15,520 nucleotides of DNA from Entamoeba invadens IP1 (lineage: Eukaryota; Evosea; Mastigamoebida; Endamoebidae), in assembly GCF_000330505.1 (NCBI RefSeq), contig NW_004191893.1, positions 151,688 to 167,207 on the forward strand, in the 5' to 3' direction. Under the pieces are notes generated by a model, which was not told the origin of the DNA, made no database searches, and saw only the letters and a program-made list of their open reading frames with translations. The translations under genes were made by a program, and so were the position numbers. Positions 1 through 7,553 of the stretch are shown piece after piece. The stretch's first letter is position 1, and every line of letters begins with the position of its first letter.

Positions 1-477
1 ATTAAATTATATTTTTGTTATACTTTTTTAAATAAAAAATTAGAAGGCAGAAGAATGCACTACCTTCGTTGGCTATTTTTAGTTGTTTTCAATTCTTTAA
101 ATAATAATAAAAACTACAGTATTTTTCTAACAACTTCAAAAAGAATTTTCACTTTTGACGAAATGTCTGCAGACCTTTTCCAGTTTCTTTCGAAAAAAAC
201 CTCATTTGTGAATCTTTTGGTTAATTTAAGAAATCACACAACATAAAAACAGAGACAACAGATTAAAGAAATTCCGACAATTTTTCTCAATTCCAAACAC
301 AACGTTATTAGCTGGAAGTCAAAACACCCCCTCTGCGGAATGTGTTTCTCTTCATAGAAAAATCTTAGAAAAGTCTTTGTGGTTTTCATACAGAAATCGT
401 TTAATATTGGACTTCCAACTTTTCATTATGAATGTTCATTTACAAATTTCTTATATAAAAAAAGTTAAAGACTGTAT
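1..477. other. AT-rich left flank, no convincing gene
   Basis: This stretch is AT-rich and no recognisable protein is encoded. A short open frame from ATG 55 to 246 (+, 63 codons) follows a TTTAAAT run and an AAAAATTAG motif that loosely resembles the Entamoeba initiator AAAAATTCA. Its translation, rich in Asn, Phe, Leu and Ser, looks like translated AT-rich DNA and carries no motif. A partial or tiny gene is not excluded, but I do not call one. Confidence 0.4.
451..460 (+). promoter_or_regulatory. TATA-like box before the HTH-like gene
   Basis: The motif TATATAAAAA lies 17 nt upstream of the first ATG (478) and 29 nt upstream of the second (490). In Entamoeba, TATA-like boxes sit about 30 nt before the transcription start and leaders are only about 5-20 nt. 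This spacing therefore fits the second or a later in-frame ATG slightly better than the first. No GAAC element is seen close by. Confidence 0.35.
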
Positions 478-873
478 ATGTTACTCTCAATGGAACAAAC
501 CTACATCAGACCCAATCATATGTACTCAGCAGAGGCGCTATCTGCTTTTGTTGTTGCCGACTCATCTACTTATTCTGTGGTTGACAACCCCTCACCAGAG
601 TGTTCTGTTGTTACTGAGTCTCCAGCCCCATCTCTTCAATCGGAGAGAGACATCAAATTGATATATTCATTAACAAAGCCATGCTTGGAAAAAGTCAATT
701 TACCAAAGAAGAAACACCACTGGAACGATTATGAAAGACAAATCGCAATAAGAAAAGCAAAAGAAATGGGTCTAACAAAGGCAACTCGGTTTTTGCAGAC
801 TTCTTTACCCACTTTATTTGCAGGACTATCGGCCTCAACGCTGCAATATTGGATCAGAAAGCCATCCCATTAA
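478..873 (+). CDS. Small protein with basic HTH-like C-terminal domain
   Basis: A 131-residue protein of unknown function. Residues 1-70 are low in complexity, with Ser, Val, Pro and Thr prominent, and look disordered. Residues 77-129 form a compact basic block with three probable helices: KKKHHWNDYERQIAIRKAK, then a GLTKATRFLQT turn-helix, then LSASTLQYWIRK. The spacing and the final 'S-S/T-L-x-x-W' helix resemble helix-turn-helix units of pogo/CENP-B, Pipsqueak or Brinker type, so DNA binding is the most reasonable guess (inference). No transposase catalytic domain follows; the reading frame ends at TAA 871 and AT-rich spacer begins. It could be a small regulator or a domesticated or decayed DNA-binding end of a transposase. 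Met5 (nt 490) is an equally good start. Its C/G-containing codons contrast with the flanks and support real coding. Confidence 0.6.
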   Translation: MLLSMEQTYIRPNHMYSAEALSAFVVADSSTYSVVDNPSPECSVVTESPAPSLQSERDIKLIYSLTKPCLEKVNLPKKKHHWNDYERQIAIRKAKEMGLTKATRFLQTSLPTLFAGLSASTLQYWIRKPSH

Positions 874-935
874 TTTATTTGTACTCTACCTTTTTATAAT
901 TGTTTTTACTATAAAACAAACTATATCATCAATTA

Positions 936-955
936 ACTATACCATATCGTATAGT
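936..955. repeat. 7-bp inverted repeat (hairpin) in spacer
   Basis: ACTATAC (936-942) is a perfect inverted repeat of GTATAGT (949-955) with a 6-nt loop. An overlapping alternative pairing joins ACCATA (941-946) with TATGGT (955-960). It lies between the HTH-like gene and GPN2. It could be a 3'-end or operator-like element, or chance in AT-rich DNA. Confidence 0.4.
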
Positions 956-973
956 ATGGTTAAAATACAATAA

Positions 974-1063
974 AATGAACTATATTTAAATTAATAAATA
1001 AACTATTTATTGTTATATCTTTATTATAATTAGAACCAACTCAAGAACTATAAAAAGCATTCA
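974..1063 (+). promoter_or_regulatory. GPN2 core promoter: GAAC, TATA and Inr-like elements
   Basis: AATGAACT at 974-981 exactly matches the Entamoeba GAAC consensus. It is followed at once by TATATTTAAAT. Closer to the gene are further GAAC cores at 1033-1036 and 1045-1048, a TATAAAAA box at 1049-1056, and an initiator-like AGCATTCA ending at 1063, ten nucleotides before ATG 1073. This arrangement matches the three-element promoter known from E. histolytica and supports the chosen start. Confidence 0.6.
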
Positions 1064-1072
1064 ACACAGCCA

Positions 1073-1939
1073 ATGCAGACGACGTGCTACGGCCAAGTTA
1101 TCACTGGCGCACCCGGGTGTGGCAAGACGACATTTGTGAAGGGGATGTTTTCATTTTTATCTCTCATGGGAAGGACACCACTCATCGTAAATTTGGATCC
1201 TGCCAATGAGCCGTCTGAGTACACCGATTGTGTTTCATTACCGTCACTCCTCTCTTTGGACGAAGCGATGACAACCACAGCACTTGGGCCAAACGGCGGG
1301 ATGTTGTATTGTCTTGAGTATTTAGAGTCAAACGTCGACTGGATGTTGGACAAGATAGCCGAGAAGAAGGCAACTTACTTGCTCATTGACTGTCCTGGAC
1401 AAACAGAACTCTTTTCGACACACGAGGTGTTGCCGCGGATTCTTCACAAAATGCTCAAAATGAAATTTCAGTTGACAGCAGTGCATCTAATAGATTCGGT
1501 GCATATTGGCGACCCGTCGATTTACATTGCCGCTATGCTCCAAACACTTGCTTGTAATATGAACTTTGAACTTCCGTTTGTAACATTTCTGAGTAAGGCA
1601 GACTTAATTGGGAACTACGGTTTCAAAACAAAGTTGGATGACTTGATTAACGGAAATTTGAAGGACGAGAGCTTTGACCTTCCAGATCGACTAAAGAAGC
1701 TGAGCGAAAAGTTGGCGGAGGTTGTCGACGACTACGCACTCATAAGGCCCGTCCCGTTTGCTGTGGAGGATAAAGACGACTTGGCGCTTGCTGTTGCTTT
1801 GGTTGATAAGGCGAATGGATATACTTTTAATTCTAATGAGTCGAGTGTGTTACAATATTTCCAGGTCGAAGGCGGGGTTGCAGTGGATGTGAAAATAGAT
1901 CAGACGATTGAGAAGTATCAGGCGTTGATTGATGGGTGA
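1073..1939 (+). CDS. GPN2: GPN-loop GTPase 2
   Basis: A 288-residue GPN-loop GTPase. The family dimerises and acts with GPN1/Npa3 and GPN3 in assembly and nuclear import of RNA polymerases II and III. The P-loop is GAPGCGKTT (residues 12-20). NLDPANE (40-46) follows. The diagnostic GPN insert is LGPNGG (71-76), running into MLYCLEYLESNVDW as in GPN2 proteins. G3 is DCPGQTE (106-112) and the base-recognition motif is SKADL (174-178), the Ser-Lys-x-Asp form usual in this family. HLIDSVHIGDPS (138-149) is also typical. Length and order match full-length eukaryotic GPN2, with no C-terminal extension. The short N-terminus puts the P-loop 12 residues in, and the promoter elements just upstream support this ATG. 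No introns or breaks are seen. GPN2 is preferred over GPN1 or GPN3 on sequence feel, without an alignment. Confidence 0.93.
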   Translation: MQTTCYGQVITGAPGCGKTTFVKGMFSFLSLMGRTPLIVNLDPANEPSEYTDCVSLPSLLSLDEAMTTTALGPNGGMLYCLEYLESNVDWMLDKIAEKKATYLLIDCPGQTELFSTHEVLPRILHKMLKMKFQLTAVHLIDSVHIGDPSIYIAAMLQTLACNMNFELPFVTFLSKADLIGNYGFKTKLDDLINGNLKDESFDLPDRLKKLSEKLAEVVDDYALIRPVPFAVEDKDDLALAVALVDKANGYTFNSNESSVLQYFQVEGGVAVDVKIDQTIEKYQALIDG

Positions 1940-2581
1940 ATGTATTATGCAGTTTTATTGATTGATATTTTGTTTAAAATTAGATGTAGTTTTTATATGT
2001 TTTATTCAATAAAATAAGATGAAATAGGTTGTATAAAGATGAACAAGTTGTGGAAAGTACTTTCAACAACATTTATAATTTGAAGTTTAAACATTAGAAA
2101 TGTTATGGTAATACTTAAGTTAACAAAGGTTTAAATACAATATAAACAATGATTTGTTTTCTTTCTGCATTTTGATTTTGTTATTAACTGTCTTTTTAAA
2201 CTAAAAACAAATTGACTTGTCAAAACCTGATTATTTCATCTTCAATTTGAAGACAAAAACAGTTCTATTTTTCATTCGGTTTTTTAACCGCCAAGATAAT
2301 AAATTTGATGTTTGAAAATAATTGAAGAGTTTTATATATTGTTTGTATATCAGAATGACATCCTGAAATGTTCGACGATGGATTGTATCTTTTGATAAAG
2401 AAAAAATCAATTAAAAGGGAAATAGAAAACACGATACAGAGAAAGTACTTGTTCTTGAGTAAACAAGTCTTGCAAAAAAACCTCAAATTTAGACAAGTGA
2501 AAATGTCAAAAACAGAAAAAAGTACAATGATGACTAACCATTTTTGCTTCAAAAACCAAACAAAAGACTGAATTTACCACA
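1940..2581. other. Spacer between GPN2 and the small GTPase
   Basis: About 640 nt of AT-rich DNA. Two overlapping open frames lie on opposite strands: 2368-2571 (+, 67 aa) and 2265-2552 (-, 95 aa). The plus frame is Lys-rich and ends 10 nt before the GTPase ATG in another frame. The minus frame is its Phe/Ile/Leu-rich complement. Neither shows a motif and I call neither. Segment 2360-2580 is purine-rich and may hold the upstream control region of the GTPase. A GAAC core (ATGAACA) occurs near 2040, too far upstream to be proximal. Confidence 0.5.
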
Positions 2582-3196
2582 ATGACAAGTGAACATATGT
2601 CGAGCAAATGGTACAAAGTCTTGATAATCGGAGAGAGTGGTGTTGGCAAATCGACGATAGTCCGACAATATTGCAAAGGTGACATTGAGCTGGACTACAA
2701 AAGTACATTAGGGATGGATTTAATGGTCAAGGAGATTCAGGCTGGGACTGAGAAAGTGTGTCTTCAATTGTGGGATTGTGGAGGACAAGACCGGTTTCGT
2801 GGGTTAGTCTCTTCATACTACAGAAATTGCAATGGGTTGATTCTTACATTTGATTTGGAGAATAGAAATTCATTCGACAAAATTGGGATCTGGTTTGAGG
2901 AAGCTAAAGAAAAGACTACAACTAAGAAACCAGTTATCTTCCTCGTAGGAAACAAAAAGGATTTAAAAAAGAACTCTACAATTGAAAGGTATGAGGTTGA
3001 CGAACTCTGTGTTAGGTTGGGGATTGTAAAGTATTTCGAATGCACTGCTTTTGATAACAACAACGTTAATTCCGTGTTTGATAAAATGGTCGAGGAAATG
3101 ATCAGATATGATAAAAATACAACGCAAGAGACGTCTTTACATTCCGCCACACTCCGGTTAAATAACTTGAAAGGGTCAAAAGGGTGTTGTAATTAA
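2582..3196 (+). CDS. Divergent Rab/Ras-like small GTPase
   Basis: A 204-residue small GTPase. The P-loop is GESGVGKS (17-24). The switch I Thr is T42 in STLGMD. G3 is WDCGGQDRF (64-72), with Gln69 in the position that catalyses GTP hydrolysis. G4 is NKKD (124-127) and the G5-like motif is ECTA (153-156). YYRNCNGLILTFDLENRNSF (79-98) is the typical Rab core, and Cys202-Cys203 before a final Asn gives a Rab-style double-cysteine prenylation site. It should cycle between membrane-bound GTP and cytosolic GDP forms and act in vesicle traffic (family knowledge). Oddities are Cys66-Gly67 where most Rabs have Thr-Ala, and the LGMDL form of the RabF1 motif. Entamoeba has many such lineage-specific 'RabX' proteins, and I cannot assign a Rab number. 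Met6 is an alternative start. TAATTAT just after the stop resembles the Entamoeba polyadenylation motif. Confidence 0.88.
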   Translation: MTSEHMSSKWYKVLIIGESGVGKSTIVRQYCKGDIELDYKSTLGMDLMVKEIQAGTEKVCLQLWDCGGQDRFRGLVSSYYRNCNGLILTFDLENRNSFDKIGIWFEEAKEKTTTKKPVIFLVGNKKDLKKNSTIERYEVDELCVRLGIVKYFECTAFDNNNVNSVFDKMVEEMIRYDKNTTQETSLHSATLRLNNLKGSKGCCN

Positions 3197-4360
3197 ACTA
3201 ATTATAAGATTCTTAGGTATTTTCATTGTAATGTGATACTATAAATGTGTAAATTTTTATTTCATTTTAATTATTGGTTTTCAATTATTGGTTCTTTATT
3301 TTGTAACAACATTAATTACAATATTTAATGTCGATGAGTGTCTTTAATAAGTATTTAGCTAATGGCAAAACACATTTCATAAAACTAAGACAACAGAATA
3401 ATCAACAACTTAATTGTTGTATTCAAATTGAATTACAAAAGACGTCAAAGCAAAAGCTGTTAGAAAACTCTTAACATTTTGCAAGTGAGTGTAGTGAACA
3501 TTATTATTCGACATGTTTAACATTTGAACGATATTATGACTTCTACGCTGTAATTATGATAATTTAAGTAACTAAACCTTTTCAAGTCAGAGATTAGACA
3601 GTGAAGGTGCTCTAAAAATGAAACAAGACAAAAATATATAGGTAGAATTGCGGTAATTGATAGGTCGGATCAAAACAACTTTGTAACATTTATAATGTTT
3701 TAAAAACCCAATTCATAGTGTAACTGGTTTCAATTTGGTTGAGTAAAATTTTATAAGACCAACAAAAAAGTTGGCGAATATAATAAATTATTTAGTTATT
3801 ATCTTTTTATTTTATATAAACATATATACTATATCTCCTCATAAAAAGCCAGATAATTACTATAAAATATTATAATTAATAAAATAATAATAATTGAATT
3901 AACAATAGTTTTTTATCACTAATTTATTTTTATAATTTATTTTAATTATTGATTATATAAATAAAATATTATCAATTTATAGAATCAATCAAAGAATATG
4001 GCATTTATATTGTAAATAAAGTTATAACTAACTATACTAAGGTAAAGGGTTTTGTACTGTGAAGAATTGATTCCCAAACGTGCATTTGTGAGGAAAAGCA
4101 AACCATAAATGGCGTACTTAAATAGATAAAATAGAACAAACGAAAAGTCCCACAATCTTCCACAAACCAACACAGCTAATATTCGTTATAATAAATACTA
4201 ATCAAACGAAATAAAGTTAACACTTTGAATTAAATGCCACATTTTTGGGGTGATGAAGATGCTCTACAATAGGAGGTGTTGTGAAAAAAGAAGACAAAAA
4301 GAACCCCAACTGTAAAAAGAAAATAATAGAAACTTTGATCTAAGAAAAGGGAAGAGTTAC
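3197..4360. other. Long AT-rich spacer with small palindromes
   Basis: About 1.16 kb without a convincing gene. Two adjacent perfect palindromes occur: CAACAA/TTGTTG around a 5-nt loop (3403-3419) and ATTCAA-A-TTGAAT (3421-3433). Segment 3780-4010 is almost pure A/T. Around 4050-4170 composition becomes less AT-biased; a 62-codon minus-strand frame there (3985-4173) is hydrophobic and motif-free, and I do not call it a gene. The last 60 nt hold the promoter of the kinase. Confidence 0.5.
4301..4320 (+). promoter_or_regulatory. GAAC core and A-rich TATA-like stretch before kinase
   Basis: GAAC (4301-4304) lies 57 nt before ATG 4361 and is followed by TGTAAAAAGA at 4311-4320. Distance and order suit an Entamoeba core promoter, but neither element fits its consensus well. 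Confidence 0.3.
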
Positions 4361-6074
4361 ATGGCACAGTGTTATCGTGTAGGGCAATTTATCATCGGCA
4401 AAAAGCTAGGCGAGGGTGTTTGTGGAAAGTGTTATCTTGCATTCCACGAAACAACAGGTGTCAAAGTAGCAATCAAAATCATCGACAAGTCAACGGTCAC
4501 ACAACACCCCGAAATGAAACGCAAAGTTTGCAGTTATAACCCTTTCTCCCATCAGAAATAACACATTAGATCGAGCGTGAAATCGCGTTTTTAAAAATAG
4601 TGAACCACCAAAATGTGATGAAACTCTACACCGTCTATGAAACCTCAAAATATCTCTTTTTGGTTATGGAGCTGATGGAAGGCGGGGAACTCTTCGATTA
4701 CATAGCCGACAAGGGCTACCTTCCTGTAGACGAGGTTTTCAACTTTTTCAACCAAATTATTAATGCCGTCGAGCACTTCCACTCAAGACAGATTTGGTTT
4801 GTTTTTCTTTAAATCGCACATTTCAACATCTCCTCACGTCCAGTCATTGTGATCTCAAGCCTGAAAATATGTTGTTAAGCAAAGATAAGAAGATTTTAAA
4901 AATCGCAGACTTCGGGATGTCCGCGTACAATGGATATAACAAATTGCGAGAAGGGTGTGGGTCCCCACATTACGCCGCCCCAGAGGTTTCTATGAAAAAG
5001 ACATATGACGGGTGTATTGCCGATATATGGTCTTGTGGTGTTGTGTTATATGTGATGGCGTTTGGTCTGATGCCGTTCGATGGTGACACGCTTGACGAGA
5101 TTCTTGCAAAAGTCCAAAAGGGGGTATTTGAGTTTCCCTCCGAGCCCGTTGTCCCCGACTCTTTAAGAGAGTTGATCAGTCGCCTTATGACAATTGACCC
5201 AACGAAAAGAATAACTATTCCTGAGATCAGACAATCGACATTTTTCAAGTCGTTTAAAGCAGAGACCTATGAAATTCCACCAATCGTCGACGAAGCGGGA
5301 GAACCAATAACAAAAGTCGATCCCAACATCTTAACGACACTGTGTTATTTATTGAATAACGTACACATCGTCGAGATTCGAGAAAGTCTCACGAAAAAGG
5401 AACCAAACACAATTCGTGCATTTTACAGACTTTTGGAACAACACAGGAAAAACAGCGAGGAGGATCCATTCACTTTTTCACGGAGTAGCCCCGGCCCACA
5501 AAGCCTCAAAAACACGATTTTTGCCGTCCCGGGGTCATCTCCATCGACACAATCATTCTCGCCCGCTTTCACCGAATTGTCGAATTCGAAGAAACAACGA
5601 GCGAGCATCCAGCACGTGAAAACGCCGAAGGGCGGACTTGGTGTTGTTCCCATTCAAATTGCGAACGAGGATATTGGCATGTCGGCAAGTTTACGATCAC
5701 CACTGATGTTCTCGATGCCAAAACAAGCGGAGTGGGGACTTGTCGGGAACCATGATGTGCAAACATCCGAAGAGGTAGAGTTGTATTGCTCAGCGCAGAT
5801 GGCGAAGGAGAAGATGGTGAAGGCGTGCAACGAGCTTGGGATAGTTAAGAAAGAGAATGAGAAGGGAGACTTTGAGTGTGAGTACAAATACATGGACGTG
5901 TCGGATACTAATGTCCTCTTCGAGGTCACAGTCAAGGAGAAAGATATCGACGACACATCATTTGGGTTTGGAGAGATGACTACTGTTGTTTTCAAATTTG
6001 AAAAGGGCGATATCATGTCGTTCTCTGATGTGTACAATCTTATTACTAAACTCATAACCGACCCTGATTATTAA
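4361..6074 (+). CDS. BRSK/SAD-type protein kinase (three exons)
   Basis: Exons 4361-4525, 4570-4796 and 4844-6074 encode 540 residues. The kinase domain starts about residue 10. It has the Gly loop GEGVCG (17-22), VAIK Lys39, alpha-C Glu59 in EREI, HCDLKPEN with catalytic Asp134 and Asn139, DFG 153-155, and GCGSPHYAAPE (168-178). The run IEREIAFLKIVNHQNVMKLY and the CGSPHYA loop are close to BRSK/SAD kinases of the AMPK-related CAMKL group. A UBA-like segment (about 292-335, ending IRAFYRLLEQHRK) follows, as in BRSK. Then comes a Ser/Pro-rich linker (about 340-440) and a C-terminal region (about 440-540) that ends like a KA1 or AMPK-alpha C-terminal domain. The relatives control polarity, cell cycle or metabolism; the role here is unknown. 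Two key changes stand out: HRD is HCD, and the activating T-loop Thr is Glu167. All catalytic residues remain, so activity is expected, perhaps without an upstream kinase. Confidence 0.87.
4526..4569 (+). other. Intron 1 of the kinase gene (44 nt)
   Basis: GTTTGC...TAG, phase 0, after Lys55. Reading through it gives an in-frame TAA (4559-4561). Removing it joins MKRK to IEREIAFLK, restoring the alpha-C helix exactly as in BRSK kinases. The earlier CAG acceptor candidate near 4555 would leave a stop at once, so TAG is the acceptor. GTTTGT/C...TAG is the usual Entamoeba intron form. Confidence 0.88.
4797..4843 (+). other. Intron 2 of the kinase gene (47 nt)
   Basis: GTTTGT...CAG, phase 2, splitting the codon for Cys131. 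The unspliced frame stops at TAA 4810-4812. Splicing yields SRQICHCDLKPEN, matching the catalytic loop of related kinases in length with no gap. The acceptor is CAG rather than the commoner TAG, and no other AG lies between donor and acceptor. Confidence 0.85.
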
Positions 6075-6281
6075 ATTATTAAGTTCGTTTTGTCTAATCG
6101 TTGTCATAAGCTTTGTACTCCTCTACACTTGGAATTCGGTGTTTTAACCGTTTTATTACTCATTGCTTTCAAATCATAGTTTTTACTATTATATTAAATA
6201 ACGAAATTATTAATTTATAATTAAATTATTAAAAATGTTTTTTTATTAAAAAAACTTGAAATGTGGTTGTAACTTGCTCAG

Positions 6282-7553
6282 ATGGCATTCCAAAGAACAA
6301 CATCACTGATCGTTGTTTTACTCATGCTGAGCACAAGCACTTTTTATATTATTATTGTGTCTCCACGAGGTTTCACATTTAACACAGTAATTTCAAATCT
6401 TGTTGTATTGCTGAGTATGTGTCTTTCTCTGTTGATATGTTTGAAGGCAAATACAAAGCCGAGGCTTGAGGGTCATTGGAAGGAAGTAAAGCTTGACAGT
6501 GAGTACAAAGGTCCAAATCTCGACAAAGCAGTTGACCAAGTCTTTGCGACTGCTCTGTTTGAATATTACAAATGCGGGGATGGCAAAGTGTCTTTACCAA
6601 AAAGGTACGTTCTTCGCATATTAGAAGACGTGAAAAGGCACTTTATGACTACAAGCCAGCTCGTGAATATCACGATCGAAACGGATGAGAAGGTTATTGT
6701 GGTTGGAGATACACATGGGCAATTTTTTGATGTGTGTAATATCTTTGATACACTGGGAATGCCATCACAAAAGAACCATTTTCTGTTTAATGGAGATTAC
6801 GTGGATAGAGGGCCTTTTGGTGTTGAGATATGTTTGGTTCTCTTCTCTTTTATACTTTCAGATCCAACACACCTTTACGCATCAAGAGGAAACCACGAGA
6901 CTTATTACGCCAATAAGAGATACGGATTTTATGACGAAGTCATACAGAAGTACGACAGAGAGACGTACGACTTTTTTAATGACGTATTCTCTTCTATGCC
7001 CGTTGCACATATCATTAACAACACCGTGTTTGTGGTTCATGGTGGTATTTCAACAACAATTAAAAATATTGCAAAGATCAACGAAATACCAAAGGGGCTC
7101 GAACCACAAAAGGGGACTTTTTACATGGAATATCTGTGGAACGACCCAATGGAACAAAACGGAGTCAAACCAAGTGAGAGAGGAATTGGTTTCTATTTTG
7201 GACCAGACGCAGTCATCGACTTCTTGGAGGAGAATAACTTGCAGTTGGTCATCCGAAGTCACGAAGTTAAGTCTAACGGGTATGAATGGCTCAATAATGA
7301 AAGTGGATGTCTGACTATTTTTTCCGCTCCTAATAGCGAAAGTGATGGTAATCTTGGCGCAGTCGTGGAGCTTCAATTTGATGAGAACAAAGATGTGACT
7401 TGTGAAATAAAACAGTTTAGACAAGTTAATGGCCCAATTTTAAAAATTGAGAAAGCCCCAGAAGAAGATAAAGGAAAAGTGTTTCTCTTTTGTTACGCGC
7501 CGATTATTCTTGTGACAACGTCAGCTCTTGCCATTTTACTCAGTTGTCTTTAG
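6282..7553 (+). CDS. PP5-like Ser/Thr phosphatase with terminal membrane segments
   Basis: A 423-residue PPP-family phosphatase that removes phosphate from Ser/Thr using two metals. Ligands and catalytic residues are all present: GDTHG (Asp143, His145), GDYVDRG (Asp172), RGNHE (Asn204, His205), VHGG (His253) and RSHEV (His327). The core resembles PP5, for example FNGDYVDRG, FGPDAVIDFLEENNL and IRSHEVKSNGYEW, but there are no TPR repeats. Instead residues 8-26 and 35-54 form two hydrophobic segments split by SPRGFTF, and residues about 400-423 form a third at the extreme C-terminus. A hairpin plus tail anchor would keep the catalytic domain cytosolic on a membrane (inference). The usual SAPNYC of PP1/PP2A/PP5 reads SAPNSE (Ser352-Glu353), so the loop that shapes the active site and inhibitor binding is changed. 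ATG 6282 is the first in frame and includes both N-terminal segments. TTTAATAATT after the stop is a plausible polyadenylation region. Confidence 0.9.
   Translation: MAFQRTTSLIVVLLMLSTSTFYIIIVSPRGFTFNTVISNLVVLLSMCLSLLICLKANTKPRLEGHWKEVKLDSEYKGPNLDKAVDQVFATALFEYYKCGDGKVSLPKRYVLRILEDVKRHFMTTSQLVNITIETDEKVIVVGDTHGQFFDVCNIFDTLGMPSQKNHFLFNGDYVDRGPFGVEICLVLFSFILSDPTHLYASRGNHETYYANKRYGFYDEVIQKYDRETYDFFNDVFSSMPVAHIINNTVFVVHGGISTTIKNIAKINEIPKGLEPQKGTFYMEYLWNDPMEQNGVKPSERGIGFYFGPDAVIDFLEENNLQLVIRSHEVKSNGYEWLNNESGCLTIFSAPNSESDGNLGAVVELQFDENKDVTCEIKQFRQVNGPILKIEKAPEEDKGKVFLFCYAPIILVTTSALAILLSCL

Noticed and set aside
55..246. 63-aa frame near the left edge
   Set aside because: A weak promoter-like start exists, but composition is that of AT-rich spacer and no homology is recognisable.
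2265..2552. 95-aa minus-strand frame with a hydrophobic N-terminus
   Set aside because: Phe/Ile/Leu/Lys-rich translation is what the complement of A-rich DNA gives; no motif, and it overlaps an equally long frame on the other strand.
3403..3433. Two adjacent palindromes as a regulatory or mobile-element end
   Set aside because: Stems are only 6 bp in AT-rich DNA, with no flanking duplication or partner elsewhere in the window.
3985..4173. 62-aa minus-strand frame with hydrophobic segments
   Set aside because: Low-complexity hydrophobic translation in an AT-rich spacer; no recognisable family or clear promoter.
4361..4812. Kinase as a pseudogene with stops at 4559 and 4810
   Set aside because: Both stops fall in short GTTTGY...AG segments whose removal restores the conserved alpha-C and catalytic-loop sequences without gaps.
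6685..7314. 209-codon open frame within the phosphatase gene
   Set aside because: It overlaps the phosphatase in another phase; the main frame carries all PPP motifs and this one carries none.
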